From Chryseobacterium caseinilyticum (lineage in GTDB: Bacteria; Bacteroidota; Bacteroidia; Flavobacteriales; Weeksellaceae), in the NCBI RefSeq assembly GCF_014837145.1, contig NZ_JACYFS010000001.1:1-64000 (forward strand): DNA of 64,000 bases, in the 5' to 3' direction. Positions within the stretch are counted from its first letter, which is position 1. Every line of letters starts with the position of its first letter. Positions 26,579-35,769 of the stretch are shown one piece after another. The notes beneath the pieces were generated by a model. That model searched no databases. It had not been told where the DNA came from and saw only the letters and a program-made list of their open reading frames with translations. A program made the position numbers and the translations under genes.

Positions 26579-27136
26579 ATGAACGACGAACAATTATTTC
26601 TGCTCATTTCCAAAGCCAATGATAAGGATCAGAAGGCTCAGACAAGGCTCATCAACATTTTCTGGGTTGATGTTTTTTCTTTTGTGATGAAAAAAGTAAG
26701 GGATGAAAACGACGCCGATGAAATCACAGTTAATGTATTCTCTAAGGTTTTGTCTAAACTGGATATGTATGATCCTCATTTTCAGTTTAAAACATGGATT
26801 CTGACAATTGCTCAAAATACCATCATCGATTTCTGGCGCAAAAAATCCCGCGAAAATCAGGATCCTACGGAGAATCTGGATGAGGTAAAAAATCAGTTTG
26901 CAAAATCTCCGGAAGAACTGATGATTTCTGATGAAGAGCAGAAAAAAATTATAAAAACAATAGAATCTCTCGACAAAAATTATCAGGATATTTTAAGACT
27001 AAGATTTTTTGAAGAGAAAAGCATCAAAGAAATTGCCGAAGAGCTTGGAATTTCGGTTGCCAATACCAAAGTCCGTGTAATGCGGGCTAAAAAAGTTTTG
27101 GCGGAGTTGCTTAAAAATAATGATTTCGAAGAGTAA
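26579..27136 (+). CDS. ECF-type RNA polymerase sigma factor
   Basis: The start is set at MNDEQLFLLISKAND; an upstream ATG adds 12 residues inside the promoter and is rejected. The 185-residue protein has region 2 (FSFVMKKVRDENDADEITVN, then FKTWILTIAQNTIIDFWRKK) and region 4 (LDKNYQDILRLRFFEEKSIK, then AEELGISVANTKVRVMRAKK). No FecR-like anti-sigma gene is adjacent. Instead it is followed after 14 bases by a PhyH-type dioxygenase and then a membrane protein, apparently in one operon. Control by a partner encoded elsewhere, or by expression level alone, is inferred. Confidence 0.93.
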   Translation: MNDEQLFLLISKANDKDQKAQTRLINIFWVDVFSFVMKKVRDENDADEITVNVFSKVLSKLDMYDPHFQFKTWILTIAQNTIIDFWRKKSRENQDPTENLDEVKNQFAKSPEELMISDEEQKKIIKTIESLDKNYQDILRLRFFEEKSIKEIAEELGISVANTKVRVMRAKKVLAELLKNNDFEE

Positions 27137-27150
27137 ATTATTTTTTTAAA

Positions 27151-27864
27151 ATGAATTTAGTACATAAAAAATCTGAAATTTCAGAACTAGGTTTTACTGT
27201 GATTGAAAAGGTTTTTTCAGATTCCGAAATTGAAAAAATCAGTCAGGTGATCCAGGACATCGACACTTCAAAAGAAACGTTCAGAAAGTCGGAAGATCTT
27301 TTTGCCATACGTCAGTTTTTAAAGGAAATTCCTGGAGTAAGAGATTTGATTTTCAATGAAAATTTAAAGACTATCATTAAAGAAATTTTTGGAGAAAATT
27401 ATTTTGCCGTTAAAAGCATTTACTTTGATAAACCCGAAAAATCAAACTGGTACGTTGCGTATCATCAGGATTTAACCATCTCTGTTGATAAAAAAGTTGA
27501 ACTGGAAAACTTCGGACCGTGGACAACGAAACAGAATCAGTTTGCGGTACAGCCCCCTTTAGATATTCTTAAAAATATTTTCACCGTAAGAATTCACTTA
27601 GATGACACTGACGAAAATAATGGCGCTCTAAAAATCGTTCCAAAATCCCATGCAAAAGGAATCTACAGACCGGAAACCATTGACTGGAATGTGGAAACCG
27701 AAAATATCTGCAACGTTGTAACAGGTGGTGTGATGATTATGAAACCTCTGCTTCTTCACGGATCTAACCGAACGACGAATGGAAAGAAGAGGAGAGTGAT
27801 TCATATTGAGTTTTCTGATAGGGAATTGCCGGAGGAATTGAATTGGTCGGAGAGGATGAATTGA
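27151..27864 (+). CDS. Phytanoyl-CoA dioxygenase (PhyH) family protein
   Basis: The 237-residue Fe(II)/2-oxoglutarate oxygenase-like protein shows the family facial triad: HxD in AYHQDLTIS and a distal His in LLHGSNRT. The expected 2-oxoglutarate-binding arginine is in RTTNGKKRRVIH. IHLDDTDENNGALKIVPKSH is the core signature. Known members hydroxylate small molecules or lipids; no substrate is evident here. It sits 14 bases after the sigma factor and 12 bases before a membrane protein. Confidence 0.88.
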   Translation: MNLVHKKSEISELGFTVIEKVFSDSEIEKISQVIQDIDTSKETFRKSEDLFAIRQFLKEIPGVRDLIFNENLKTIIKEIFGENYFAVKSIYFDKPEKSNWYVAYHQDLTISVDKKVELENFGPWTTKQNQFAVQPPLDILKNIFTVRIHLDDTDENNGALKIVPKSHAKGIYRPETIDWNVETENICNVVTGGVMIMKPLLLHGSNRTTNGKKRRVIHIEFSDRELPEELNWSERMN

Positions 27865-27876
27865 TAGTGCATAAAA

Positions 27877-28482
27877 ATGATAAAAAGAAACTGGCTTTTG
27901 ATTCCAATGCTGATTCTTGGATTTTATTATAATATGTGGAGAATCCAAAATGCCGATACAGAAATGGTGTTTCAGGAATTTTTCTATGCATTTCTGCTCT
28001 TATTATTTCTAATTTTTCTTGGTTTTGCTGTTAATAAAGATTTTAAAAAATATCACATTTCAAAATCATTGAAGAGTTTTATTCCTTCCACAATCGGATT
28101 TTTGATCTTAATTTCTTTTGCAGTGAATGCTTTTGTTCTTAGTTTGAGAGATCATTCCTGCGTTATAATGCATGCCGGATATGATGGAGATTTTAATGGT
28201 GCATGGTTTGAATTCAGGGAAGATGGAACATATAAATTTGTTGATCACGCCGGAATCGGAGCTGATATTACAAGAGGAAATTATGAAATAAAAGACTCAA
28301 TTATAACTATTGACAGATGCAAAATTGGAAATGTAATTGTTTCGAATACTTTACTGTTTCGAGAGGAGAATTATGGAGATTCTAAATTTAAAGTTTTATA
28401 TCAGATTAATAAAAATCATATCATTATAAATACCAATATTAAATTTTTAGTTAAGATGATTTACAAGATTGAAACTATGTGA
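27877..28482 (+). CDS. Membrane protein of unknown function
   Basis: The 201-residue protein has three hydrophobic helices near residues 5-19, 28-49 and 69-90. A soluble C-terminal domain (about 100-195) starts with HAGYDGDFNGAWFEFREDGT and then alternates short strands, like a small beta-rich sensor or lipocalin-type fold. I recognise no family. It is the third gene of the sigma-PhyH run, 12 bases downstream of the dioxygenase. Confidence 0.75.
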   Translation: MIKRNWLLIPMLILGFYYNMWRIQNADTEMVFQEFFYAFLLLLFLIFLGFAVNKDFKKYHISKSLKSFIPSTIGFLILISFAVNAFVLSLRDHSCVIMHAGYDGDFNGAWFEFREDGTYKFVDHAGIGADITRGNYEIKDSIITIDRCKIGNVIVSNTLLFREENYGDSKFKVLYQINKNHIIINTNIKFLVKMIYKIETM

Positions 28483-28495
28483 AAGCATAATAAAA

Positions 28496-28522
28496 AAACC
28501 TCTTCCAAATCGAAAGAGGTTT
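28496..28522. terminator. Bidirectional terminator
   Basis: AAACCTCTT and AAGAGGTTT form a 9-bp stem. On the minus strand a run of T follows, ending the GH92 gene; on the plus strand it closes the sigma-PhyH operon less strongly. Confidence 0.75.
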
Positions 28523-28550
28523 CATTATTTTAAATTTAAATCGCACATTT

Positions 28551-31352
28551 CTATTTCACAGAAATCTCATCCACAAAAATATATGCATCACCACCTGCAC
28601 CCTGATGCCATGCAGGAAGTTTTCCGAAGTGATACGCTTTTACTTTCAGATAACGTGCTTCAGTTGGAAGAACGTCTGTTGCAAAATCTTTCACCTGAAC
28701 GGTTTCATCCTTCGCATCAATGTTATTTTCCAGCGTTTTCAGAAGAATAAAAGTTTTTCCATCCATTGAAGCGTAATATTCTACTTTTTTCGGCATTAAA
28801 ATCCATGCACGGCTGTCCTGTAAGTAAGTTGAGGAAATATGATTCATCTGCTGAGGAGATTTAAAATCAATAATTGCTTCCACAGTTTGTCCCTGATAGC
28901 CTTGCCATTCGCCTTTGCGCCAGTTCACATCACCGTTGATTCCGTCGATGATTGCCAGTTTTCCACCTGCTGTGTACTGCGGATTCACGTTTGCATTAAC
29001 CGTTACATCCCAATGATTTGGTCTTTTGTTGAAATTTGCAATTGTAATTCCGCTTTTTTCGCCGTTTCTCTCCGAGTAAGCTGACACCTTTGTTGTCTTA
29101 TTGATAGTAAGCGGACCTTTGTAAGCTTTAAAAGATTTCTTTGCATTTTTGTCATCTTCATCCAAAGTCATATAATATACTTTGTCTTTTTCATCAACTG
29201 CTGTGATTTCTACCTTTGAAGTAACATCGAATAGTCGGTCTGCAGAAATGACTGGTGATGCTGTCTGTTCTTTGTATTTTAATTCTTTAGCCGCTTTTAC
29301 ATTTTCAAAACTTAAATGTTTAAGCTCACTTTTTGGAGTGTTTTTGGTGATGATTTTTGTTGTTCCATCTTCTAAATGAAGTTTAATTTCATCAAAATAC
29401 GGTGTCACAGTTTCCCATTCAGCTTTTCCGGGAGTTACAGAATAAATTCCCATCGAGCCTAAAATGTACCATGCACTCATTTGTCCGCAATCTTCGTTTC
29501 CAATCAAACCATCCGGAGCATTTTTATAAAAATTATCTAAAATATATTTAATTTTTTCTTCTGTTTTCTGAGGCTTATCAACGAAATTATAAAGATAAGC
29601 GATGTGGTGACTCGGCTCATTTCCCTGAGCGTATTGTCCCATCAAACCTGTGATATCAACCTGTTCTCTACCTGTTGTTTTGTCGGGAGCTGAAAATATT
29701 GCATCAATAAACTGTTCAAATTTCTCCTTTCCTCCATGCGCCTGAATCAATCCCGGAATATCCTGCGGAACAAAGTAAGAATAATGCCACGAATTTCCTT
29801 CGGTATAGTTGTTATTCACTTCTCTTGGATCAAACGGTTCGTACCAGTTTCCGTTCTTTCTTGCCTGCATAAAACCGTTTTTAGGATTGTAAAGGTTTTT
29901 CCAGTTTTGTGAACGCTTCATGAAGTACGCATAATCTTCCTTTTTATTTAAAATTTTTGCCATTTGAGCGATACACCAGTCGTCGTAAGCATATTCCAAT
30001 GTTTTTGAAACACTTTCATGCTCATCATCAATGCTGATGTAATTCTTATTTTTGTAAGCATCAAGTCCGAAAATATCAAGCATTGCAGAGTTTTTTGAAG
30101 CTTCGAAAGCCTTTTCGTAGTCAAAACCAGTAATTCCTTTTGCCATGGCGTCTGCAATTACAGAAACTCCGTGATAACCGATCATGCATTCTGTTTCATT
30201 CGAAGACAGTTCCCACACAGGCAGTTTTCCGCCCTGTTCACGCTGTTTGATGAAAGTATTGACGAAATCTGCGGTTCTTTTTCTGTCGATCAAAGTCATC
30301 AAAGGATGTGCCCCTCTGAAAGTGTCCCATAGTGAGAAAACCGAGTAGAAGCTGAAATCTTTAGCATAATAAAACTTATTGTCTCTGCCTCGGTATTTTC
30401 CGTCGACATCCATATTGATATTCGGCTGTGTGAAAACATGATACATTGCTGTGTAGAAGATTGTCAGCTTATTTTTATCATCAGATTTTACTTCAATTTT
30501 TGCCAACTCTTTGTTCCATTCTGCTTCAGCTTCTTTTTTTACAGCATCAAAATCATCCGACTTGCCTTCTGATAAAAAGTTTTTAGCAGCACCATCGTAA
30601 TCTGTTGGTGAAAGGGCCACTTTTATATTAATTTTTTCACCTTTTTTTACGTTAGTGCTAAACGCTAAAGCAAGCTGAGTACCAGAGTAAAGATTGCTTT
30701 CCTGAGATCCGTTGGCAAGGCTTTTTGAAATTTTCATCGGTTTTGAAAACTCAATTCTGGCGTATACAAACTGATTCGTTGCCCAGGCTTCACTTCTTCT
30801 AAAAATTTCGATGGTTTTAGCATCAATAATTCTTATTTCGCCCTGTAAAAGTTTGTCGCGGTGGTTTAAATCTAAAACAATGTTTGCCGCTCCTGCTTTA
30901 TTAAATTTATATTCGTGATAACCCACTCTTTTTGTCGTAGTTAAGCGAACATCAATATCGTGTTTGTCTAATTTAACCGAATAAAATCCGGCAGTTGCTT
31001 TTTCATTTTTATGAGAAAATTTGGATGAATATTCTTTAGAGCTGAAACTGGCTTTCCCCATAGTTGGCATCAGCATAATATCTCCATAATCTGAAACTCC
31101 GGTTCCGTTCAAATGCGTATGAGAAAATCCATAAATCACAGAATCGGAATAATGATATCCGCTGCAGCCATCCCAACTTCCGTCAATTCTGGTGTCGGGA
31201 GAAAGCTGAACCATCCCGAAAGGTACGGTGGCACCCGGAAAAGTATGCCCGTGACCGCCCGTTCCGATGAAGGGATTGACGTATTGAGAATAGTTTTGTG
31301 CGGAGATTTGGGCTATAAAAAATCCCAAAAGTACAGTTATAGTTTTTTTCAT
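28551..31352 (-). CDS. GH92 family alpha-mannosidase, secreted
   Basis: The 933-residue exo-alpha-mannosidase has a signal peptide (MKKTITVLLGFFIAQISA). The N-terminal GH92 lobe opens with YVNPFIGTGGHGHTFPGATV. The catalytic lobe shows SLWDTFRGAHPL, LSSNETECMIGYHG with the candidate catalytic Glu, and IGNEDCGQMSAWYILGSMG. A chitobiase-type C-terminal module (about 715-795) and an F5/8C-like carbohydrate-binding domain (about 800-933) follow. GH92 enzymes are calcium-dependent and remove alpha-linked mannose from N-glycans or yeast mannan. There is no SusCD or sigma/anti-sigma pair next to it, so it is not part of a local utilisation locus. Confidence 0.94.
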   Translation of the reverse strand: MKKTITVLLGFFIAQISAQNYSQYVNPFIGTGGHGHTFPGATVPFGMVQLSPDTRIDGSWDGCSGYHYSDSVIYGFSHTHLNGTGVSDYGDIMLMPTMGKASFSSKEYSSKFSHKNEKATAGFYSVKLDKHDIDVRLTTTKRVGYHEYKFNKAGAANIVLDLNHRDKLLQGEIRIIDAKTIEIFRRSEAWATNQFVYARIEFSKPMKISKSLANGSQESNLYSGTQLALAFSTNVKKGEKINIKVALSPTDYDGAAKNFLSEGKSDDFDAVKKEAEAEWNKELAKIEVKSDDKNKLTIFYTAMYHVFTQPNINMDVDGKYRGRDNKFYYAKDFSFYSVFSLWDTFRGAHPLMTLIDRKRTADFVNTFIKQREQGGKLPVWELSSNETECMIGYHGVSVIADAMAKGITGFDYEKAFEASKNSAMLDIFGLDAYKNKNYISIDDEHESVSKTLEYAYDDWCIAQMAKILNKKEDYAYFMKRSQNWKNLYNPKNGFMQARKNGNWYEPFDPREVNNNYTEGNSWHYSYFVPQDIPGLIQAHGGKEKFEQFIDAIFSAPDKTTGREQVDITGLMGQYAQGNEPSHHIAYLYNFVDKPQKTEEKIKYILDNFYKNAPDGLIGNEDCGQMSAWYILGSMGIYSVTPGKAEWETVTPYFDEIKLHLEDGTTKIITKNTPKSELKHLSFENVKAAKELKYKEQTASPVISADRLFDVTSKVEITAVDEKDKVYYMTLDEDDKNAKKSFKAYKGPLTINKTTKVSAYSERNGEKSGITIANFNKRPNHWDVTVNANVNPQYTAGGKLAIIDGINGDVNWRKGEWQGYQGQTVEAIIDFKSPQQMNHISSTYLQDSRAWILMPKKVEYYASMDGKTFILLKTLENNIDAKDETVQVKDFATDVLPTEARYLKVKAYHFGKLPAWHQGAGGDAYIFVDEISVK

Positions 31353-31457
31353 TTTAATAGAATAGATCTGGTTTGAAAATTACACAAAAGTAGTGGTTTG
31401 TGCCAAAATAAATTTATTTAAATTTGAGTAAACTAATAACCTTAAAAACTTACTGTC

Positions 31458-32408
31458 ATGGATCTTAAACTCCTGGAGATTGCTATAAGTCTCATTTTCA
31501 TTTATCTGCTGTTAAGCATTTTTGCAATGGTCATTATGGAAATCATTTCTACGTTGTGGCGTATGCGTGGTGAACTTTTGAAAGACAGTATTAAAAAATT
31601 GCTGTTTACAATGGATAAAAATAGTAGCGGAATAGAAAATTTTTACCAACAGCCCATTATCAAATTTCTCGGAGATAATGCTACAAGCTGGATCTGGCTT
31701 GATAAACTCTTTAATTTAGACCAGAAAAAAATGCCTAGTTATATGAAAGCTGAGGATTTTTATGATAATCTTCTAAGCTATCTCAATAAAAATCAGTTTT
31801 CAGATGATCTTAAAAATATTGAAGATACTATCGGGAAAAACCAGTTTTTATCGGATGATGCCAAAAAGCATTTGCAGTTTTTAATACATAAATCAAACGG
31901 AGAAATTACACTTTTTAAAGCCAGCATCGAGCGTTGGTTTAATGAAACCATGGAGAGAGCAAACAGTTGGTATTCCCGTCAAGTACAGTATTTTCTTCTT
32001 TTGATTGGTTTTGTTTTAGCCGTTTTTGTTAACGGAGATACCATTGCTATTTTCAAAAAACTTGATCAGGATCCAAAACTTCGTTCAGAAATTGTACAGA
32101 GGGCGGAGCAATATGTCAGGGATAATAAAACCGTTCCGCCAGGTGGTGTTTCAGCAGAAAACATGAATGAAATCAACGAGAAAGTTCATAGCGAATATAT
32201 TAAATTGATGAGCGAATCACAGGATATACTTAACTGGAAGGTGAATGAGTTTGAAGACCTCAATAATCTGGAGAAAGTTCTCAAGATTTTAGGCTTTTTA
32301 ATTACGGCTACCGCCATTAGTTTGGGCTCTAATTTTTGGTTTGATATGCTGAAGAAGGTGATCAATATCCGTACTCTTGGAAAACCAACACAACCAACAC
32401 AAAAATAA
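31458..32408 (+). CDS. Three-helix membrane protein, partner of a phosphoesterase
   Basis: I do not recognise a named family for this 316-residue protein. It has an N-terminal membrane helix (LLEIAISLIFIYLLLSIFAM), a helix near 178-195 (FLLLIGFVLAVFVNG) and a third near 280-297. Between the first two lies a ~140-residue helical soluble domain; between the second and third, about 80 residues. The next gene, a membrane phosphoesterase, starts 10 bases downstream, so the two are surely cotranscribed. It is probably a scaffold or regulator of that enzyme; this is inference from position only. Confidence 0.8.
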   Translation: MDLKLLEIAISLIFIYLLLSIFAMVIMEIISTLWRMRGELLKDSIKKLLFTMDKNSSGIENFYQQPIIKFLGDNATSWIWLDKLFNLDQKKMPSYMKAEDFYDNLLSYLNKNQFSDDLKNIEDTIGKNQFLSDDAKKHLQFLIHKSNGEITLFKASIERWFNETMERANSWYSRQVQYFLLLIGFVLAVFVNGDTIAIFKKLDQDPKLRSEIVQRAEQYVRDNKTVPPGGVSAENMNEINEKVHSEYIKLMSESQDILNWKVNEFEDLNNLEKVLKILGFLITATAISLGSNFWFDMLKKVINIRTLGKPTQPTQK

Positions 32409-32418
32409 AATCTAAGCC

Positions 32419-34497
32419 ATGAATTTAATTACTATACTTGTGTTTATTACTGCGTTTGTTGTGGTAATGTTAATTATCATTAAAATTTGGGAGGCTAAAT
32501 TTTTTAAACCTAAACAAATTCAGATTTCTCTTTATAAAGATGAGTTGGATGAGATGATGACTAAGCCTGAGAGAAAGATAAAAAGCATCTATTATTTTAT
32601 CCCGAGAAAAAGTGTAGAATGGTTTAATCTTCCTGGCCTTCTCAATACTTTCAAAAGAGTGTCACTTTCTACAGATACACTTTCTATCATTGACAAAAGA
32701 GAGGTTCAGGACAGTTTCGGAAAAGATTTTAGTGAAGTTCCCTTTCAAAGGCAGTCAGAAAATAAATCAAATGGTGAAAAAGCATTTTGGTTTGATTTTA
32801 CAGCAGATACCGGAGACAGTTTCGATTCTACAATGAATGTTTTTTATCCTCTCACTCGTGATAGAATTTCTTACCAATACGGAAAAGATTTTATAGAGCT
32901 TGACAGGGCAGATATGTTGGTGCTTGGTGGAGATTTGGTTTACCCCGACGCAACAGAATCTAATTATATCGATAGATTTAAAGGACCAATACGGTTATTA
33001 TTTCCTGGAGAAAATAAGAATCTGAGAGAAGAAGGAGAGCGTTTTGCAAAAAATAATACTTTACTCGTTGCTACTCCTGGTAATCACGATTGGTATGACG
33101 GTTTGAATGCTTTTTTCAGAATGATGTGCCAGCAGAAAAAGATAGGATATTATCAGACTATTCAGCAGAGAAGCTATTTTGCATATAAACTTACCGACAA
33201 GGTTCATATTTTAGGTATTGATAATCAGCTCATGGGAGATGTAGATATTCCTCAGCTGGAATATTTCGTAACCTACGTAGCAGAATTGTCACAAAAGTTA
33301 AAAAAAGCTAAAAGTAAACTTAAGCAGTATTTTATTCTTTTAATTGCTGAACCCAACTGGTATGGCTATGTTGCAGAAGATCGTGGCAAAAGAAGACAAC
33401 GAATGGACAGCCTGGAATATTTTATAATGGAAATAAAAAAAACTGCCAAATATTCTCATGTATTAAAAGAAAATCCCGATTTTCAAATCGAATTTAAAAT
33501 GATTTTGTGCGGAGACATACATCATTACGCCCACTATGAATTTTTTCCTGAAAGCGATGAAGAAAAAATAGATATTCAACATTTGGTAACCTCCGGCGGC
33601 GGCGGTGCCTTTGGACATTTTACTGATTTTCTCGAGAATAAGATAAAAATTCCTGATTTTACCACACGATTTGGAGACTTCGTTAATTATAAATTAAAAA
33701 AAACCTATCCAAGTGTAGAAAATTCTAAAAAATTAAACCATTACAATTTACTTTTCCCATTTTATAATATTTGGTTTACGGTAATGCTTATTGTTATTGC
33801 ATTTATCAGCAGCTATATTTACGTTCACAATGATGGCTTTTTCCTTCGCAGCCTTGCTTTGCTTATAATACCTGTAATTGTTACATTTATTGTGTATAAA
33901 GTGGCCTCGCCGGAACGCTCACGAAAAGAGCTTTGGACAGATATTTTTTTGTACATCGTTATGTTTTTGTCCTCACTTTGCCTGCAGTTTTTGATCATGA
34001 GAGATTTATACGACAGCATGACGATACGGGATTTTAGAATTGGAACTTTTTTATGTAATATAAATGAATTTTTATTCAATCATTTCAAGATAGATGAAAT
34101 CAAAGCTAATGAGTTTTTTAATTTTAATGAAAAAAGAACTGTAGTGTTTTTTTGTTTAGGAATTTTACAGTCGTTTTTCTTTGGGTTTTACCTCTGGTTC
34201 AGTTATCGGTTTTTTGGAAAACACGTTACGGAAGCATCCAGCAGCAAAGTACAAAAGGATAAAAGAAATTTTTTAAAGTTTAAAATTACAGATTCGCAAA
34301 TTACCGTTTACAGCATCGGAATTGAAAAGTGCTATCCGTGGAAATCACTTTTGAAAGGAAAAAAAGCAGTGGATTTACAGAAAGAAATTTACAAATCGCA
34401 GGAAAATCCGGATGCTTTTCTCAAAGAGAAATTCGGAGATATGTATGATAAAAGTGACTATAAAATCATTGACGAATTTAGCATTGATTTAAATTAA
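32419..34497 (+). CDS. Membrane-bound calcineurin-like phosphoesterase
   Basis: The 692-residue protein has an N-terminal membrane helix (about 3-22). A metallophosphoesterase domain (about 110-410) shows LVLGGDLVYPD, ATPGNHDWYDG and LCGDIHHYAHYE. The first metal motif is unusual: ADTGDS instead of the common DxH. Four or more membrane helices follow (about 450-600: WFTVMLIVIAFISSYIYVH and others). A ~90-residue C-terminal domain then starts near NFLKFKITDSQITVY. Residues SGGGGAFGHFTDF lie at the end of the catalytic domain. The substrate is unknown; nucleotide, lipid pyrophosphate and phosphoprotein are all possible. It forms a two-gene operon with the preceding membrane protein. Confidence 0.87.
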   Translation: MNLITILVFITAFVVVMLIIIKIWEAKFFKPKQIQISLYKDELDEMMTKPERKIKSIYYFIPRKSVEWFNLPGLLNTFKRVSLSTDTLSIIDKREVQDSFGKDFSEVPFQRQSENKSNGEKAFWFDFTADTGDSFDSTMNVFYPLTRDRISYQYGKDFIELDRADMLVLGGDLVYPDATESNYIDRFKGPIRLLFPGENKNLREEGERFAKNNTLLVATPGNHDWYDGLNAFFRMMCQQKKIGYYQTIQQRSYFAYKLTDKVHILGIDNQLMGDVDIPQLEYFVTYVAELSQKLKKAKSKLKQYFILLIAEPNWYGYVAEDRGKRRQRMDSLEYFIMEIKKTAKYSHVLKENPDFQIEFKMILCGDIHHYAHYEFFPESDEEKIDIQHLVTSGGGGAFGHFTDFLENKIKIPDFTTRFGDFVNYKLKKTYPSVENSKKLNHYNLLFPFYNIWFTVMLIVIAFISSYIYVHNDGFFLRSLALLIIPVIVTFIVYKVASPERSRKELWTDIFLYIVMFLSSLCLQFLIMRDLYDSMTIRDFRIGTFLCNINEFLFNHFKIDEIKANEFFNFNEKRTVVFFCLGILQSFFFGFYLWFSYRFFGKHVTEASSSKVQKDKRNFLKFKITDSQITVYSIGIEKCYPWKSLLKGKKAVDLQKEIYKSQENPDAFLKEKFGDMYDKSDYKIIDEFSIDLN

Positions 34498-34598
34498 AGA
34501 AAATTTTAAATATTTTCATTTTAAAAAATTGAAAAATAACCTCACAAAAGAATTTATCTATCACCACGTTTATTGATTCTAAATAGCTAAAATTTCCG

Positions 34599-34606
34599 TA
34601 AATTTG
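34599..34606 (+). promoter_or_regulatory. Bacteroidetes -7 element before the Mrp gene
   Basis: TAAATTTG matches TAnnTTTG, 18 bases before the ATG at 34625. A TTTA about 26 bases upstream is a poor -33 element, so confidence is moderate. Confidence 0.4.
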
Positions 34607-34624
34607 TGCTCAATTTATATTTTT

Positions 34625-35728
34625 ATGTTGACTAAAGAAAAAGTTCAGGATTTCCTTAAAGAAATAGAAGTAGATGACTTGGTAACAAACTTTCAGGTAA
34701 TGGGCAGCGATGTGTACATCGATATGACCGCTCATTCACCGGCAATGCACGAAAAAAAGAAGCTTGAGGCAGCAATGAAACAGGCTTTTGCAAGTGAATT
34801 TGGAGAAGAAATTAATTTAAAACTTAAAATAGTTTCTCCTGAGCCAAGTGAAGTTCAGCTAAGTCAGATCAAAGGAAAACAGATCCCTGGAATTCAAAAT
34901 ATTATTGCCATCGCATCCGGAAAAGGAGGTGTTGGTAAGTCTACAGTCGCTGCGAATCTTGCGGTAACTTTAGCGAAAATGGGTTTTAAAGTTGGAATTT
35001 TAGATGCCGATATTTACGGACCGTCTGTTCCTACAATGTTTGATACAGAAGGGCAGAAGCCTATTTCTGTTGACGTGAACGGAAAAAGCTTAATGAAACC
35101 AATCGAAAATTACGGTGTGAAAATGCTCTCCATCGGATATTTTTCAGGAGCCAATCAGGCAGTAGTCTGGAGAGGTCCAATGGCTTCAAAAGCGTTGAAC
35201 CAAATGATCAGAGATGCAGCCTGGGGAGAACTTGATTTCTTACTGATCGACCTTCCTCCGGGAACTGGAGATATCCATTTATCTATCATTCAGGAAGTTC
35301 CGGTAACGGGAGCGGTGATCGTAAGTACGCCTCAACACGTTGCTTTGGCGGATGTGAGAAAAGGAATTGCCATGTTCAATATGGAAAGTATCAACATTCC
35401 GGTTCTTGGACTCATAGAAAATATGGCTTATTTTACGCCGGAAGAATTACCTGACAATAAATATTATATCTTTGGAAATCAGGGAGCGCAATATCTGGCA
35501 GATGATTTAAATATTCCTGTGTTGGGAGAAATTCCGTTGATTCAGAGCATCAGAGAAGCTGGAGATGTGGGAAGACCTGCAGCGCTTCAGGAAAATTCAA
35601 AAATTGCAGAAATTTATACAGAAACTGCAAGAAAAATGGTAGAGAGCTTAGTAGAAAGAAACAAATTTCTACCGCCTACAGAAGCCGTGAAAATCACGAC
35701 AATGGCAGGTTGCTCACCCAAAAAATAA
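34625..35728 (+). CDS. Mrp/ApbC-type Fe-S cluster carrier ATPase
   Basis: The start is placed at MLTKEKVQDFLKEI; the upstream ATG would add seven residues and lies in the promoter. The 367-residue protein has an N-terminal DUF59/MIP18 domain (about 1-85) and a P-loop ATPase domain with deviant Walker A ASGKGGVGKST, the switch region DADIYGPSVP and LLIDLPPGTGD. In place of the classic CxxC bridging motif there is ENMAYFTPEEL, as in several bacterial Mrp proteins lacking both cysteines. A C-terminal TMAGCSPKK retains one Cys. The product carries or assembles Fe-S clusters. A NifU-type scaffold gene follows. Confidence 0.92.
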   Translation: MLTKEKVQDFLKEIEVDDLVTNFQVMGSDVYIDMTAHSPAMHEKKKLEAAMKQAFASEFGEEINLKLKIVSPEPSEVQLSQIKGKQIPGIQNIIAIASGKGGVGKSTVAANLAVTLAKMGFKVGILDADIYGPSVPTMFDTEGQKPISVDVNGKSLMKPIENYGVKMLSIGYFSGANQAVVWRGPMASKALNQMIRDAAWGELDFLLIDLPPGTGDIHLSIIQEVPVTGAVIVSTPQHVALADVRKGIAMFNMESINIPVLGLIENMAYFTPEELPDNKYYIFGNQGAQYLADDLNIPVLGEIPLIQSIREAGDVGRPAALQENSKIAEIYTETARKMVESLVERNKFLPPTEAVKITTMAGCSPKK

Positions 35729-35769
35729 ATAATGATTTCAAATTAAATTTTGAAAAACCAAATTCGAAT

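Noticed and set aside
26579..28482. Complete sigma/anti-sigma regulon with a SusCD target
   Set aside because: No FecR-like anti-sigma gene is adjacent, and the SusCD pair is 20 kb away with no shared promoter motif visible.
28469..28750. Plus-strand 93-codon frame at the end of the GH92 gene
   Set aside because: Histidine-rich antisense of the conserved GH92 C-terminus.
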